A DNA stretch of 64,000 bases from Amycolatopsis thermophila (GTDB lineage: Bacteria; Actinomycetota; Actinomycetes; Mycobacteriales; Pseudonocardiaceae). Below are positions 35,500 through 43,646 of the stretch, in pieces. A model generated the notes under the pieces. That model ran no database searches. It saw nothing but the letters and a program-made list of their open reading frames with translations, and was not told the DNA's origin. Numbering within the stretch: the stretch's first letter is position 1; each line of letters opens with the position of its first letter. Both the position numbers and the translations under genes were made by a program. The DNA is taken from assembly GCF_030814215.1 (NCBI RefSeq), contig NZ_JAUSUT010000001.1, positions 6,262,001 through 6,326,000 on the forward strand, written 5' to 3'.

Positions 35500-36774
35500 C
35501 TAGGACGACCCACCGACAGAAACCGGAGCCGGACCGCTCGGCTCCCCCGTGACGAAGTCGTCCGGGGGCGTGCGGGGCGGCGGCGCCGTCACGGCGCGCG
35601 GTCTGGTCAGCCAGCGGTGGGCCGGCCGTTCGACGAACTTCGTGAGCAGCCATCCGGCGCCGATCGCCGCCCCCAGCACCAGCGGCAGCCGCGCCCAGCC
35701 CGGCAGTCCCGCGAGCAGCAGCGCCTTGGCCAGGATGTAACCCAGTTCCTGGTGCAACAGGTAGACACCGTAGGAAATTCCGGCGATCCAGCCGATCGCC
35801 GGGGCCAGCGGGCGCAGGAACGTCCAGTCCGGCCCCTTCGCCGCGGCGCACACGAGGACGAGCACGACCGCGAACCCGAGGTCGGAGGGCAGCCGCGCCG
35901 GGTCGGTGGGCAACGCCACGTGGTGCGGGTACAGGTGCAGGTCCTGCGCCACGACCACGGCGGCCAGCAGCACGACCAGGTGCGCGGTGGACATCCGGCC
36001 GCGCGACCACAGCCACACCGCGATCCCGGCGGCGAACGCGTGCAGCCGGTGCAGGCCGAAGCCGAACACGAGCGCGAACGCCCACGGCGACGGGTTGTCC
36101 GGCCCCAGCACCCAGAAGCGGACGACCAGCGGCACCAGCGTCATCGCCCAGGCCAGGACCACCGCGTGCCGGGCGGCGTGCGGTGAGCGGAACCACCGGG
36201 TGCGCGACCACAGCAGCGCCGCCCCGGCGAAGACCATCAGCTGCACCGGCAGCGTCCAGTAGGAGCCGTCGAGCCAGATGAACCCCTGGTGCCAGCCCTG
36301 CACCATGGTCAGGTTGACCAGCAGGTCCCAGCCCACCGGCACGTACCAGGAACTCGCCCACGCGACGCCGTCGGTGGTCGGGCCGAACAGCTTGTCCCAC
36401 CAGTGACCGCCGAACCCCTGGCCGTTGAAGGCGGCGCCGGCCGCGCGCATGACGAAGTAGGTGACCAGCACGGCGACCAGGTACGGCGGGACCAGTCGCG
36501 CGGTCTTCTTCCACATCCAGCGGCCGCAGTCGCCGCGCCGGATCGTCTGGCAGACGAAGAAGGCCGAGACGACCATGAGGATCGCGGCGCCGAACTGGGC
36601 CGTGATCTTGACCGGGTAGTCGTCCAGCTCGGGGTGCGCCAACGGGCCCTGGTGCGTGATGTGGCCGAGCATCACGGACAGGACCGCCAGGACGCGCACG
36701 GCGTCCCAGCTGATGCGGCGCTGGGATCGGGGATGTTCGGGGAGGGAACTCGGCACTGTCTCGGGGCGTCTCAC
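35500..36774 (-). CDS. Acyltransferase family 3 membrane protein (OafA/YrhL-like)
   Basis: 424 aa, about ten hydrophobic segments. N-terminal RISWDAVRVLAVLSVMLGHITHQGP matches the acyltransferase-3 entry (conserved His in the second helix), later ISYGVYLLHQELGYIL and a C-terminal VERPAHRWLT motif. O-acylates a cell-surface or secondary-metabolite sugar. Start uncertain: GTG 36774 gives the full frame, no clear SD. 54 bp upstream of uvrA on the same strand. Confidence 0.85.
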   Translation of the reverse strand: MRRPETVPSSLPEHPRSQRRISWDAVRVLAVLSVMLGHITHQGPLAHPELDDYPVKITAQFGAAILMVVSAFFVCQTIRRGDCGRWMWKKTARLVPPYLVAVLVTYFVMRAAGAAFNGQGFGGHWWDKLFGPTTDGVAWASSWYVPVGWDLLVNLTMVQGWHQGFIWLDGSYWTLPVQLMVFAGAALLWSRTRWFRSPHAARHAVVLAWAMTLVPLVVRFWVLGPDNPSPWAFALVFGFGLHRLHAFAAGIAVWLWSRGRMSTAHLVVLLAAVVVAQDLHLYPHHVALPTDPARLPSDLGFAVVLVLVCAAAKGPDWTFLRPLAPAIGWIAGISYGVYLLHQELGYILAKALLLAGLPGWARLPLVLGAAIGAGWLLTKFVERPAHRWLTRPRAVTAPPPRTPPDDFVTGEPSGPAPVSVGGSS

Positions 36775-36871
36775 AAGATCGGGTCGGGGACGCAGCGGAG
36801 CCTACGTTACCTTTCTGAGACCAACCTGAACGGGTGGAACGCGCTGACGCCCGGCGACTACGGTTGGTGGC

Positions 36872-37549
36872 GTGAACGTCGTAGAGGACTACACCGGCCA
36901 CGTCGAGCCGGGCGGGGACGCGGCCCGACGGGTGCTGGGGGCGCTGACCATCACCAAGCTGTCGGTCGGGCCCATGGACAACAACACCTACCTGCTGGTT
37001 TGCCGTGCGCAGAACGAGGCGCTGCTGATCGACGCGGCGGCCGACCCGGAGCGGATCTCCGATCTCATCGGGCACGGGCCGGACCGTCCGGCGCTGCGCA
37101 CGATCGTGACGACGCACCAGCACGCCGACCACTGGCAGGCGCTGGGTGCCGTCGCGGGCGCCTACGGAGCGAACACGGCGGCCCACCCGTTGGACGCCTC
37201 GGTGTTGCCCGTACCCCCGGACTTCCTGGTCGAGGACGGCTCGACGCTCACGGTCGGTGACTGCACCCTCGAGGTGATTCACCTGAGGGGGCACACTCCG
37301 GGCTCGATCGCGTTGTTGTACCGCGACCCGGACGGCGGCACCCACCTGTTCACCGGCGACTCGCTCTTCCCGGGCGGGGTCGGCAAGACGGGCTCGCCGG
37401 AGGACTTCCGGTCGCTCCTCGGGGACGTCGAATCGCGGATCTTCGACCGGCTTCCCGACGAGACGTGGTTCTACCCCGGCCACGGCGACGACTCGACACT
37501 CGGCGCGGAGCGCCCGAAGCTGCCGGAGTGGCGCGAACGCGGCTGGTGA
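36872..37549 (+). CDS. MBL-fold metallo-hydrolase (glyoxalase II-like)
   Basis: 225 aa. Metal ligands THQHADHW, the late His in RGHTPGS, Asp in FTGDSLFPGGVGKTG, and His in WFYPGHGDD; typical of hydroxyacyl-thioester hydrolases. GTG start at 36872. This MBL gene is often next to uvrA in actinobacteria; here the acyltransferase gene lies between them in opposite orientation. Confidence 0.88.
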   Translation: MNVVEDYTGHVEPGGDAARRVLGALTITKLSVGPMDNNTYLLVCRAQNEALLIDAAADPERISDLIGHGPDRPALRTIVTTHQHADHWQALGAVAGAYGANTAAHPLDASVLPVPPDFLVEDGSTLTVGDCTLEVIHLRGHTPGSIALLYRDPDGGTHLFTGDSLFPGGVGKTGSPEDFRSLLGDVESRIFDRLPDETWFYPGHGDDSTLGAERPKLPEWRERGW

Positions 37550-37564
37550 TCGAGGCCGCGGAAC

Positions 37565-37589
37565 GGGCTGCCCGGTCTCCGGGCGGCCC
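37565..37589 (+). terminator. Terminator hairpin after the MBL gene
   Basis: GGGCTGCCCGG, loop TCT, CCGGGCGGCCC: 11 pairs with one G.T, 16 bp after the stop. Confidence 0.65.
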
Positions 37590-37629
37590 CGCGTGGCGCA
37601 CGGGTGCCGACGTCACAGCCGGCGTGCGC

Positions 37630-37820
37630 GTGGCTCGCTCCTGGACGGGGACGATCTCGACCGTCCCGTCCGGCCCGGGGAAGTCGTCCGCGTTCCTGGT
37701 GTGGAGCGGCCGCACCGACCTGCTCCGTCCGCGGGGGCCCGGACGGCGGGATCCCCGGCCATCGCTACGCCCTGGTGCAGTTCGGCCGCGATGATCGCGG
37801 GTGAGTTCCGGCACAGCGGG
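37630..37820 (-). pseudogene. Remnant of a PIN-domain (VapC-like) toxin
   Basis: On the minus strand AIIAAELHQGVAMAGDP, then after a frame change HTRNADDFPGPDGTVEIV, resemble the last helix and strand of PIN-domain toxins (usual form DAxIAAxAxxHG...TRNxxDFxxxxxxVxV). The N-terminal acidic active-site part is absent and no antitoxin gene is adjacent. The rest of 37590-37875 has no gene. Confidence 0.45.
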
Positions 37821-37875
37821 CAGGACCGGCGGATCGCGCACGCCCTGGCACCACGGACCACAGGCGGCGGGCGTG

Positions 37876-38373
37876 TCAGTAGAAGAACACGTCCTCGGTC
37901 AGCCCGACGTTCAGCGTGCGGTACGAACCGGTGTAGAAGAGCAGCGGTGTGCCGTCCCGGTGGTCCAGGTGTTCGACCTCGCCGAGGAACAGGGTGTGGT
38001 CGCCGGCGGGGTGGCGGTCGACGATGCGGCAGCCGACGAACGCCAGCCCGCCGGGGATGAAGTCGAACCGGCCCCGCACGTCGAAGCGCACGTCCACGGA
38101 CGGACGGCCGCCGAAGTGGCGCGACACCTCCTCCTGGTCGGAGGACAGCACCGTCACCGCGTACCGGTCACCGGCGTGCAGGTGCCGCGCCATCGTGCAC
38201 GCGCCCAGTGACACCAGGATCAGCGGCGGGTCCAGCGACACCGACAGGAAGCCGTTCGCCGTCATGCCGTGCACGCCGCCGGCCGTGCGGGTGGTGACCA
38301 CCGTGACCCCGGTGGCGAACCGGCCCATCGCCGTGCGGAAACGGCGCGGGTCGGTCGCCGTCGCGGCGGTCAC
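37876..38373 (-). CDS. Flavin reductase, StyB/HpaC-like
   Basis: 165 aa. Flavin_Reduct fold: FRTAMGRFATGVTVVTT (N-terminal signature), MTANGFLSVSLDPPLILVS and GDHTLFLGEVE. Supplies reduced FAD to the flavin monooxygenases encoded upstream. The GTG start (38373) overlaps the EthD stop as GTGA. Only one reductase serves two StyA-like oxygenases here. Confidence 0.9.
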   Translation of the reverse strand: MTAATATDPRRFRTAMGRFATGVTVVTTRTAGGVHGMTANGFLSVSLDPPLILVSLGACTMARHLHAGDRYAVTVLSSDQEEVSRHFGGRPSVDVRFDVRGRFDFIPGGLAFVGCRIVDRHPAGDHTLFLGEVEHLDHRDGTPLLFYTGSYRTLNVGLTEDVFFY

Positions 38374-38678
38374 GAGCCTTCGACGGGCGCGTAGTGCAGG
38401 ATCTGCGCCCCGCCCGTCGCGTAGTTCGGCACGTCCGCGGCCACGGCCCGGCCCTGCTCCGACGCCATCGCCGCGGCCATCGCCTCCGCCGAGTCGAACT
38501 CGGCCTCGAAGATCGCGAAGTACGGGCTCTCCCCCGCCATCGCGGACACGTCGAAGCTGTACCGCATCGCGCGCAGCCCCGGCAGCTTCGCGGCCAGCGG
38601 CAGGTGCGTGTTCACGTAGTACTGCTTGAAGTGCTCGGGGTCGGCCGGCGGCGGGTACAGAACGGTCAGACGGTACAT
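38370..38678 (-). CDS. EthD domain protein
   Basis: 102 aa ferredoxin-like dimeric alpha-beta protein: MYRLTVLYPPPADPEHFKQY (YYVNTHLPLA) is the EthD signature. Members accompany monooxygenases and polyketide-type pathways, sometimes as cyclases or hydroxylase helpers. Middle gene between StyA-like and StyB-like genes. Confidence 0.85.
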   Translation of the reverse strand: MYRLTVLYPPPADPEHFKQYYVNTHLPLAAKLPGLRAMRYSFDVSAMAGESPYFAIFEAEFDSAEAMAAAMASEQGRAVAADVPNYATGGAQILHYAPVEGS

Positions 38679-38693
38679 CGTGAAACCCCTTTC

Positions 38694-39917
38694 TCAGGCC
38701 TGGCCGTGGCGGGCCAGGAACTCGTTCGTGCGCTCGGGCGTGGCCAGGATGCGCCACTGCCGGTCCGGGTAGTCGAAGTTGTCGGTGAACTCGTCGGCCA
38801 CCGCCTTGTCCGCGTGCATAGCGCCGAACAGGCGCAGCAGGTGCTCCGGTGGCGGGCCGATCATCAGGTTGGTCCAGTTCGCCGCGCCCAGCACGACGTC
38901 GGCGCGCCGCGCCGCCACGTCCTGGCAGAACAGCTCGTCGAACCCGTAGTCCTCCAGGATCGCCCGCCCGGTGACCCACGCCGAGTGCGACGCCGAGTTG
39001 GCGCCCTGCCCGACGACCGGGTCGACCACCGTGTGCACGTCCCCGATCGCCAGGGCGAACTTGCCGTTCGGCAGTTTCGCGTAGTCCTGCCGCACCGTCG
39101 GGGTCAGCGCGCCCTGCAGGATGTCCAGCGGGCCGGTCAGCGCGAACGTCGCCGGGTCGACCCGCTCGAACGTGCGCGGGTGGTGCTTGGCGAGCTTGTC
39201 CAGCACGAGCCGCTCGTAGGCCTTCGGGTCGTCCTCGTACCGCTGCCGGCCGAGCACCTCGAGGTCGCCGCCCGGCACGTTCTCGAACAGCAGCGCCGTG
39301 GTGAAGCCGTCCCGGCCGTACATCGGGATCTCCAGCAGTTCGCCGTGCCCGGGCGAGACGCTGATCGTGACGCCCTTGGGCTCGGAGTAGCTGATCCCGT
39401 GGTACAGGCCGACGGACAGGATGCGCTGGGGCCGGTCGTACGGGCTCAGCTCCGGCCGGCGCGGGAACAGGGCGGCGAACGCGCCCCGGCCGGCGGCGAC
39501 GACGAGCAGGTCGTGCCGGCCGGCGATGGGTTCGATGTCCTCGGCCTGCAGCGTGCGGATCTCCAGCCGCCCGCCGCGCTCGGCGAAGGTCTCGGTGAGC
39601 TTGGGCAGGTAGAGGCGGTAGTCGATGGCGCTGGACCACTCGGCGAAGTCGCCGCGCCAGATCATCGGCTCGGGGCCGCCGATGTAGTGGTGGTGGCAGG
39701 AGTAGCCGTACTCCCCGACCGGCCAGAAGTCGATGCCCAGCCGGCGCTCGCGCTCGAGCGTCGGCGCGTGGTGGGCGACGCTGTTGAGCAGGCGCCCGTT
39801 CGCCAGCTGGGCGGCGGTCTTGTCGGTGTAGACGGTGACCGGGACGTCGTGCTTGCGCAGCATCAGGCCCAGCTGCAGGCCGGCGATCCCGGCACCGATG
39901 ATGCCGATGTTCGGCAT
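38694..39917 (-). CDS. StyA-like styrene/indole monooxygenase oxygenase component (1)
   Basis: 407 aa single-domain FAD monooxygenase. GIIGAGIAGLQLGLML (FAD Rossmann motif), LNSVAHHAPTLERERRLGID and HHHYIGGPEP are diagnostic of the styrene/indole monooxygenase group; a late GD motif IGDVHTVVDPVVGQGANSAS binds FAD. Uses diffusible FADH2 from the reductase gene two positions downstream to epoxidise styrene- or indole-type alkenes. ATG 39917 with GAGGAG upstream; the longer frame lacks support. Confidence 0.9.
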   Translation of the reverse strand: MPNIGIIGAGIAGLQLGLMLRKHDVPVTVYTDKTAAQLANGRLLNSVAHHAPTLERERRLGIDFWPVGEYGYSCHHHYIGGPEPMIWRGDFAEWSSAIDYRLYLPKLTETFAERGGRLEIRTLQAEDIEPIAGRHDLLVVAAGRGAFAALFPRRPELSPYDRPQRILSVGLYHGISYSEPKGVTISVSPGHGELLEIPMYGRDGFTTALLFENVPGGDLEVLGRQRYEDDPKAYERLVLDKLAKHHPRTFERVDPATFALTGPLDILQGALTPTVRQDYAKLPNGKFALAIGDVHTVVDPVVGQGANSASHSAWVTGRAILEDYGFDELFCQDVAARRADVVLGAANWTNLMIGPPPEHLLRLFGAMHADKAVADEFTDNFDYPDRQWRILATPERTNEFLARHGQA

Positions 39918-40037
39918 GGTGGCTCCTCTCGTCACAGTGGGTCCGGACGCTCGGTGATCTCGTCGTCCCCATCCTGCTGCCCGGCGCCGCGCGGGTCTTT
40001 CCCTCAGGCGAACGTTTCTTGACGATTCGCGAACCCC
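39918..40037 (-). promoter_or_regulatory. Upstream region of styA-like gene 1
   Basis: 120-bp spacer on the 5' side of the oxygenase-EthD-reductase transcript. It contains CGAACGTTTCTTGACGATTCG (39/40-kb boundary, about 40009-40029), an imperfect inverted repeat CGAA/TTCG that may be a regulator site. No gene. Confidence 0.3.
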
Positions 40038-40982
40038 TCAGGACAGGGCCCGTGCGCGGAACTCGCGGGGGCTCAGTCCGTAGGCGGCCTTGAACGCGCG
40101 GCTGAAGTGGGCCGCGTCGGGCAGGCCCCAGGTGGCGCCCACCGCGCTCACCGATCGCGTCAGGTCCGGGCGCGCGAGGTCGCGGCGGCACTGTTCGAGG
40201 CGGCGCATGCGGATCCACCCCGCCACACCGGTGCCCTGCTCGGCGAAGAGCTTCTGCAGGTACCGCGTCGAGATGTGCAGCGCGGCCGCGACCGCGTCCG
40301 GGCACAGGTCCTCTTCGGACAGATGTGCGTCGATGTAGGACCGGGCGCGCAGGACCAGCGCGTCGTGCCCCACCTCGCCCGGTGTGGCGCCGGCCTGTTC
40401 GGCCAGCAGCGCCGACAGCAGATCCAGCACCGCGTCGGCGAGCGGGATCGGCGAGCCGTCCCGGCCCAGCTGGTGCACCAGCCGCCGGAACAGCGGGGAC
40501 AGCAGCGATCCCGGCTCGTCGTCGCCGCGGATCGCGCGCCCCAGGATCTGCCCGGCACCCGCCCCCAGGCGGAGCCGGGAGCGCGGGAACATGAACACCG
40601 CCATCGACGTCGGTTCGCCGAACGCCAGCGTGTAGGGCCGGTCGGTGTCGTACACCGCGAAGTCGCCGGGGCCGAGCATCGCCTCGCGGCCGTCCTGCAC
40701 CAGCAGGCAGCTGCCGCGCACCTGCAGGCCCAGCTTGTAGTAGCCGCGTTCGCTCGCGCCGATCATCGCCCTGGTGCGGCGGACCCGGTGCGGCCCGGCG
40801 TCCACCTGGGACACCAGGGTCGAGCCGAGGTGGTCGATCCGCACCTCGCCGCGGAAGCCGGGCTCCGGCGCGTCCGCGTCCAGCGGCACGAACGCGTCGG
40901 AGATGACGTGCCGCCAGTACTCGACGCTCTCGCCGCCGGACACCGAGCGCGTGCTCAGGATCCGCGTTGCTGTCTGGACCAC
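40038..40982 (-). CDS. AraC family transcriptional regulator
   Basis: 314 aa. N-terminal AraC-type ligand-binding domain (MLGPGDFAVYDTDRPYTLAFGEP), C-terminal double HTH (CPDAVAAALHISTRYLQKLF; VGATWGLPDAAHFSRAFKAAYG), resembling the FeaR/NphR class that controls aromatic catabolism. GTG 40982 with GGAGGACAAC upstream. Lies between the two StyA-like genes on the same strand. Confidence 0.9.
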   Translation of the reverse strand: MVQTATRILSTRSVSGGESVEYWRHVISDAFVPLDADAPEPGFRGEVRIDHLGSTLVSQVDAGPHRVRRTRAMIGASERGYYKLGLQVRGSCLLVQDGREAMLGPGDFAVYDTDRPYTLAFGEPTSMAVFMFPRSRLRLGAGAGQILGRAIRGDDEPGSLLSPLFRRLVHQLGRDGSPIPLADAVLDLLSALLAEQAGATPGEVGHDALVLRARSYIDAHLSEEDLCPDAVAAALHISTRYLQKLFAEQGTGVAGWIRMRRLEQCRRDLARPDLTRSVSAVGATWGLPDAAHFSRAFKAAYGLSPREFRARALS

Positions 40983-41002
40983 GTTGTCCTCCGCTCTGCG
41001 TG

Positions 41003-42199
41003 TCAGGAGTTCAGGAAGGCCCGCACCCGGCTCCGGGTCGCGAGCAGCCGCCACTGCCGCTCGGGGTGGTCGAAGTTGTCGGTGAACTCGTCGGCCCGGC
41101 GCGGATCGCGCGCCAGCCCCCGCCACAGCTCGTCCAGCCACGGCGGCGGGTCGAGCACCAGGTTCGTCCACGCCGACGCCGCGAGCAGGACCTCCTCGCG
41201 GGCCCGCGCGACGCGGCGGCAGAACAGCTCGTCGAACACCGTCTCCGCGGCGATCTCCCGCGCCACGACCGCGGCGCTGTAGGAGGCGATGTTCGCGCCC
41301 TGCCCCATCACCGGGTCCACCACGACGTGGGCGTCGCCGAGCGCGAGGGCGAACTTGTCCCCGCCCAGCGGCCGGAAGTCCTCCCGCACGGCCGGGGTGA
41401 CCGCGCCCTGGAGCAGATCGCGCGGGTGGGTGAGGGCGAAGGCGTCGAGCACCCGTTCGGCGGTGGCCGGGTGGTGCTCGTGCAGCTTCGCCAGCACCGT
41501 CTTGCGGAACAGCGCCGGGTCGGCGGCCGGGGACAGCTCGTTGAGCACCGCCAGCTCACCGCCCGGCACGTTCTCGAACAGCAGCGCGGTGACCGGCCCG
41601 TGGCGGGACAGCAGCGGGATCTCCAGCAGTTCGCCCTGCCCGGGCGCGACCCCGATGGTGACCGCGGCGGGCTCGGCCGGCGCGATCCCGGTGTACAGGC
41701 CCGCGCACACCAGCCGCCGCGGCGCGTCGTGCGGGCTGTGCTCCGGCCGGCGCGGGAACAGGCCGCTCAGCGGGCCCCGCCCGGACGCGACGACGAGCAG
41801 GTCGTGGTTGCGGGCGAGGCCGCCCAGCTCGCGCGGCCCGACCGCGCGCACCTCGACGCGCCCGCCGCGCTCGGCGAGGTCCTCGGCCAGGCGCGGCAGG
41901 TAGATCCGGTGGTCGACGGCGCAGGACGGGTGGGTGAACCGGCCGGTGAAGCGCAGACCGCCGATCCAGTGGTGATGTGCCCGGTAACCGAATTCCGCGG
42001 CCGGCCAGTGGTGCACGCCCAGCGCGCGCTCGCGTTCCAGCAGCGGGTGGTGGTGCGCGACGGTGTTGAGCAACGGCCCGCCGGCGAGCTCGTCCATCGA
42101 CCGCTCCGCGTAGAGCGTGACGTCGACGTCGGCGGCACGCAGCGCGAGGCCGAGGTGGAGCCCGGCGATGCCCGCCCCGAGGATGCCGACCGTGGTCAC
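41003..42199 (-). CDS. StyA-like styrene/indole monooxygenase oxygenase component (2)
   Basis: 398 aa, clear paralogue of the oxygenase at 38694-39917: VGILGAGIAGLHLGLAL, LLNTVAHHHPLLERERALGV, HHHWIGGLRF, and LGDAHVVVDPVMGQGANIAS. GTG 42199 with AAGGACAGGG upstream. It is followed by the AraC gene 20 nt downstream and has no reductase of its own, so it probably shares the one at 37876-38373. Confidence 0.9.
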   Translation of the reverse strand: MTTVGILGAGIAGLHLGLALRAADVDVTLYAERSMDELAGGPLLNTVAHHHPLLERERALGVHHWPAAEFGYRAHHHWIGGLRFTGRFTHPSCAVDHRIYLPRLAEDLAERGGRVEVRAVGPRELGGLARNHDLLVVASGRGPLSGLFPRRPEHSPHDAPRRLVCAGLYTGIAPAEPAAVTIGVAPGQGELLEIPLLSRHGPVTALLFENVPGGELAVLNELSPAADPALFRKTVLAKLHEHHPATAERVLDAFALTHPRDLLQGAVTPAVREDFRPLGGDKFALALGDAHVVVDPVMGQGANIASYSAAVVAREIAAETVFDELFCRRVARAREEVLLAASAWTNLVLDPPPWLDELWRGLARDPRRADEFTDNFDHPERQWRLLATRSRVRAFLNS

Positions 42200-42264
42200 A
42201 ACCCTGTCCTTACTCTATTATCGAGCAGCCAGTTCTATTTCTGAGTGAACAGTACGAGGGGCGC

Positions 42265-42945
42265 ATGGCGGAGGGCAAGGTCGTCGGCGGCGCGGGCCTG
42301 CAAACACTCGAACGGGGGTTGTCCGTTCTCGAGGCGGTCGCCGAGCACGCGCCGTGCACGACGGCGACGGTCGCCGAGGTCACCGGCCTGCACCGGTCGA
42401 TCGCCTACCGCGTCCTGTGCACCCTCGAGGCGCGCGGCTACCTGCAGCGCGACCGGTCCGGCCGCTACGAGGTCGGCCTGGCGGTGCTCACCGTCGCCTC
42501 GGCCGTGCGCTCCGACCTGCAGACCCTCGCCCAGACCGAGCTGTCCACGGTGGCCGAGGCGACCGGGACGGTCGCGTTCCTCGCCGTCCCCCACGGCGAC
42601 GAGGCCCTCACGCTGGTCACGGCCGAGCCACCGGCCGCCGCCACCCCCGTCTCCTACCGGCCCGGGGTGCGCCACGCGCTCACCCGCGGCGCGCCCGGCC
42701 TGGCGATCCTCGCCGCGCTCCCGCCGCGGCCCGACGAACGACCCGAGGTGGCACTGGCCCGTGACCTCGGTCACGTGCGCACCACCGGCGAGGTCGTGCC
42801 CGGCATCAGCGCGCTCGCGGTGCCCGTCCGGCTGCGGGCCGGGCGGGTCGCCAGCGCCAGCGTGCTGTTCGTCGCCGGCCGCCTCGACGAGCAGAGCGCG
42901 CTGACCCACCTGCACGCGGCGGCAGAGCGGCTCGACGGCCGCTGA
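42265..42945 (+). CDS. IclR family transcriptional regulator
   Basis: 226 aa. HTH TATVAEVTGLHRSIAYRVLCTLE and a C-terminal IclR effector domain. The 65-bp divergent spacer to styA-like gene 2 is AT-rich in part (TACTCTATTATCG), fitting shared control of that oxygenase. GAGGGG precedes ATG 42265. Confidence 0.9.
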   Translation: MAEGKVVGGAGLQTLERGLSVLEAVAEHAPCTTATVAEVTGLHRSIAYRVLCTLEARGYLQRDRSGRYEVGLAVLTVASAVRSDLQTLAQTELSTVAEATGTVAFLAVPHGDEALTLVTAEPPAAATPVSYRPGVRHALTRGAPGLAILAALPPRPDERPEVALARDLGHVRTTGEVVPGISALAVPVRLRAGRVASASVLFVAGRLDEQSALTHLHAAAERLDGR

Positions 42946-43061
42946 CCGCGGCCACGCCGCTCGCCGAAAAGGTGCGGCGCGGGTAGGCTGTGCCCACGGT
43001 TGAGCAAGTAGCCGTCAGATGATCCCGACAGGCGCTCGCCGCGCAGTTGGAGGCCGTGGTC

Positions 43062-43523
43062 ATGGCTTCTCCCGAAACTCGTTCCGCCCCGACGACGCAG
43101 CGGGGCATCCCCGGCCCGCGGTCCACCAGGGCCGCCGGGCCGGCCGCGTTCGCCGTCGACGTGTCCCAGCCCGCCTGCCACACCCTGCTCGTCGAGGTCG
43201 GCGGTGACGTCGACCTGGTCACCGCGCCCCGGCTCGCCGAGATCGTCGAACACCGCCTGCGCGGCCCGGTGACCCTGCTCGTGCTCGACCTGTCCGAGGT
43301 GACCTTCCTCGGCACCGCCGGGCTCACCGTGCTGGTGGAGACCCAGCAGGCCGCCGCACGCCGCGGCACCGCACTGCGCGTCACGGGGACCGGCACCCGG
43401 CCCGTCGAACGCGCGCTGCGCGCCGCGGGAATGCTGCACAGCTTGCCCACCGCGGACGAGCCCGCCGAGGACGTCGTGCTGCGGCACGTCGCCGAGCAGA
43501 ACACCATGCCGGCTCGCTGGTGA
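43062..43523 (+). CDS. STAS-domain anti-sigma factor antagonist-like protein
   Basis: 153 aa. STAS domain (about 45-140) with the SpoIIAA phosphorylation-site region LVLDLSEVTFLGTAGLTVLV (conserved acceptor in FLGTAG, where Ser is replaced by Thr). The N-terminal 35 residues are variable. No partner anti-sigma kinase gene adjacent. ATG 43062 with TTGGAGG upstream. Confidence 0.88.
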   Translation: MASPETRSAPTTQRGIPGPRSTRAAGPAAFAVDVSQPACHTLLVEVGGDVDLVTAPRLAEIVEHRLRGPVTLLVLDLSEVTFLGTAGLTVLVETQQAAARRGTALRVTGTGTRPVERALRAAGMLHSLPTADEPAEDVVLRHVAEQNTMPARW

Positions 43524-43535
43524 CACCAGCGAGCC
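43511..43535 (+). terminator. Long perfect palindrome over the STAS stop codon
   Basis: GGCTCGCTGGTG / CACCAGCGAGCC: 12-bp perfect arms with a 1-nt centre; the TGA stop lies at the centre. Acts as terminator when folded with a slightly opened loop. Confidence 0.7.
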
Positions 43536-43646
43536 GCTGACCCCATCGGCACCCCGCAGCACGGCGAGGCGCCGGTCGCCCGCCTGACCAGGCCCTTGTC
43601 CCTCCGCGCCCGGATCCGGAGCCGGCAACCCCCGTCGGTGGTGGAC

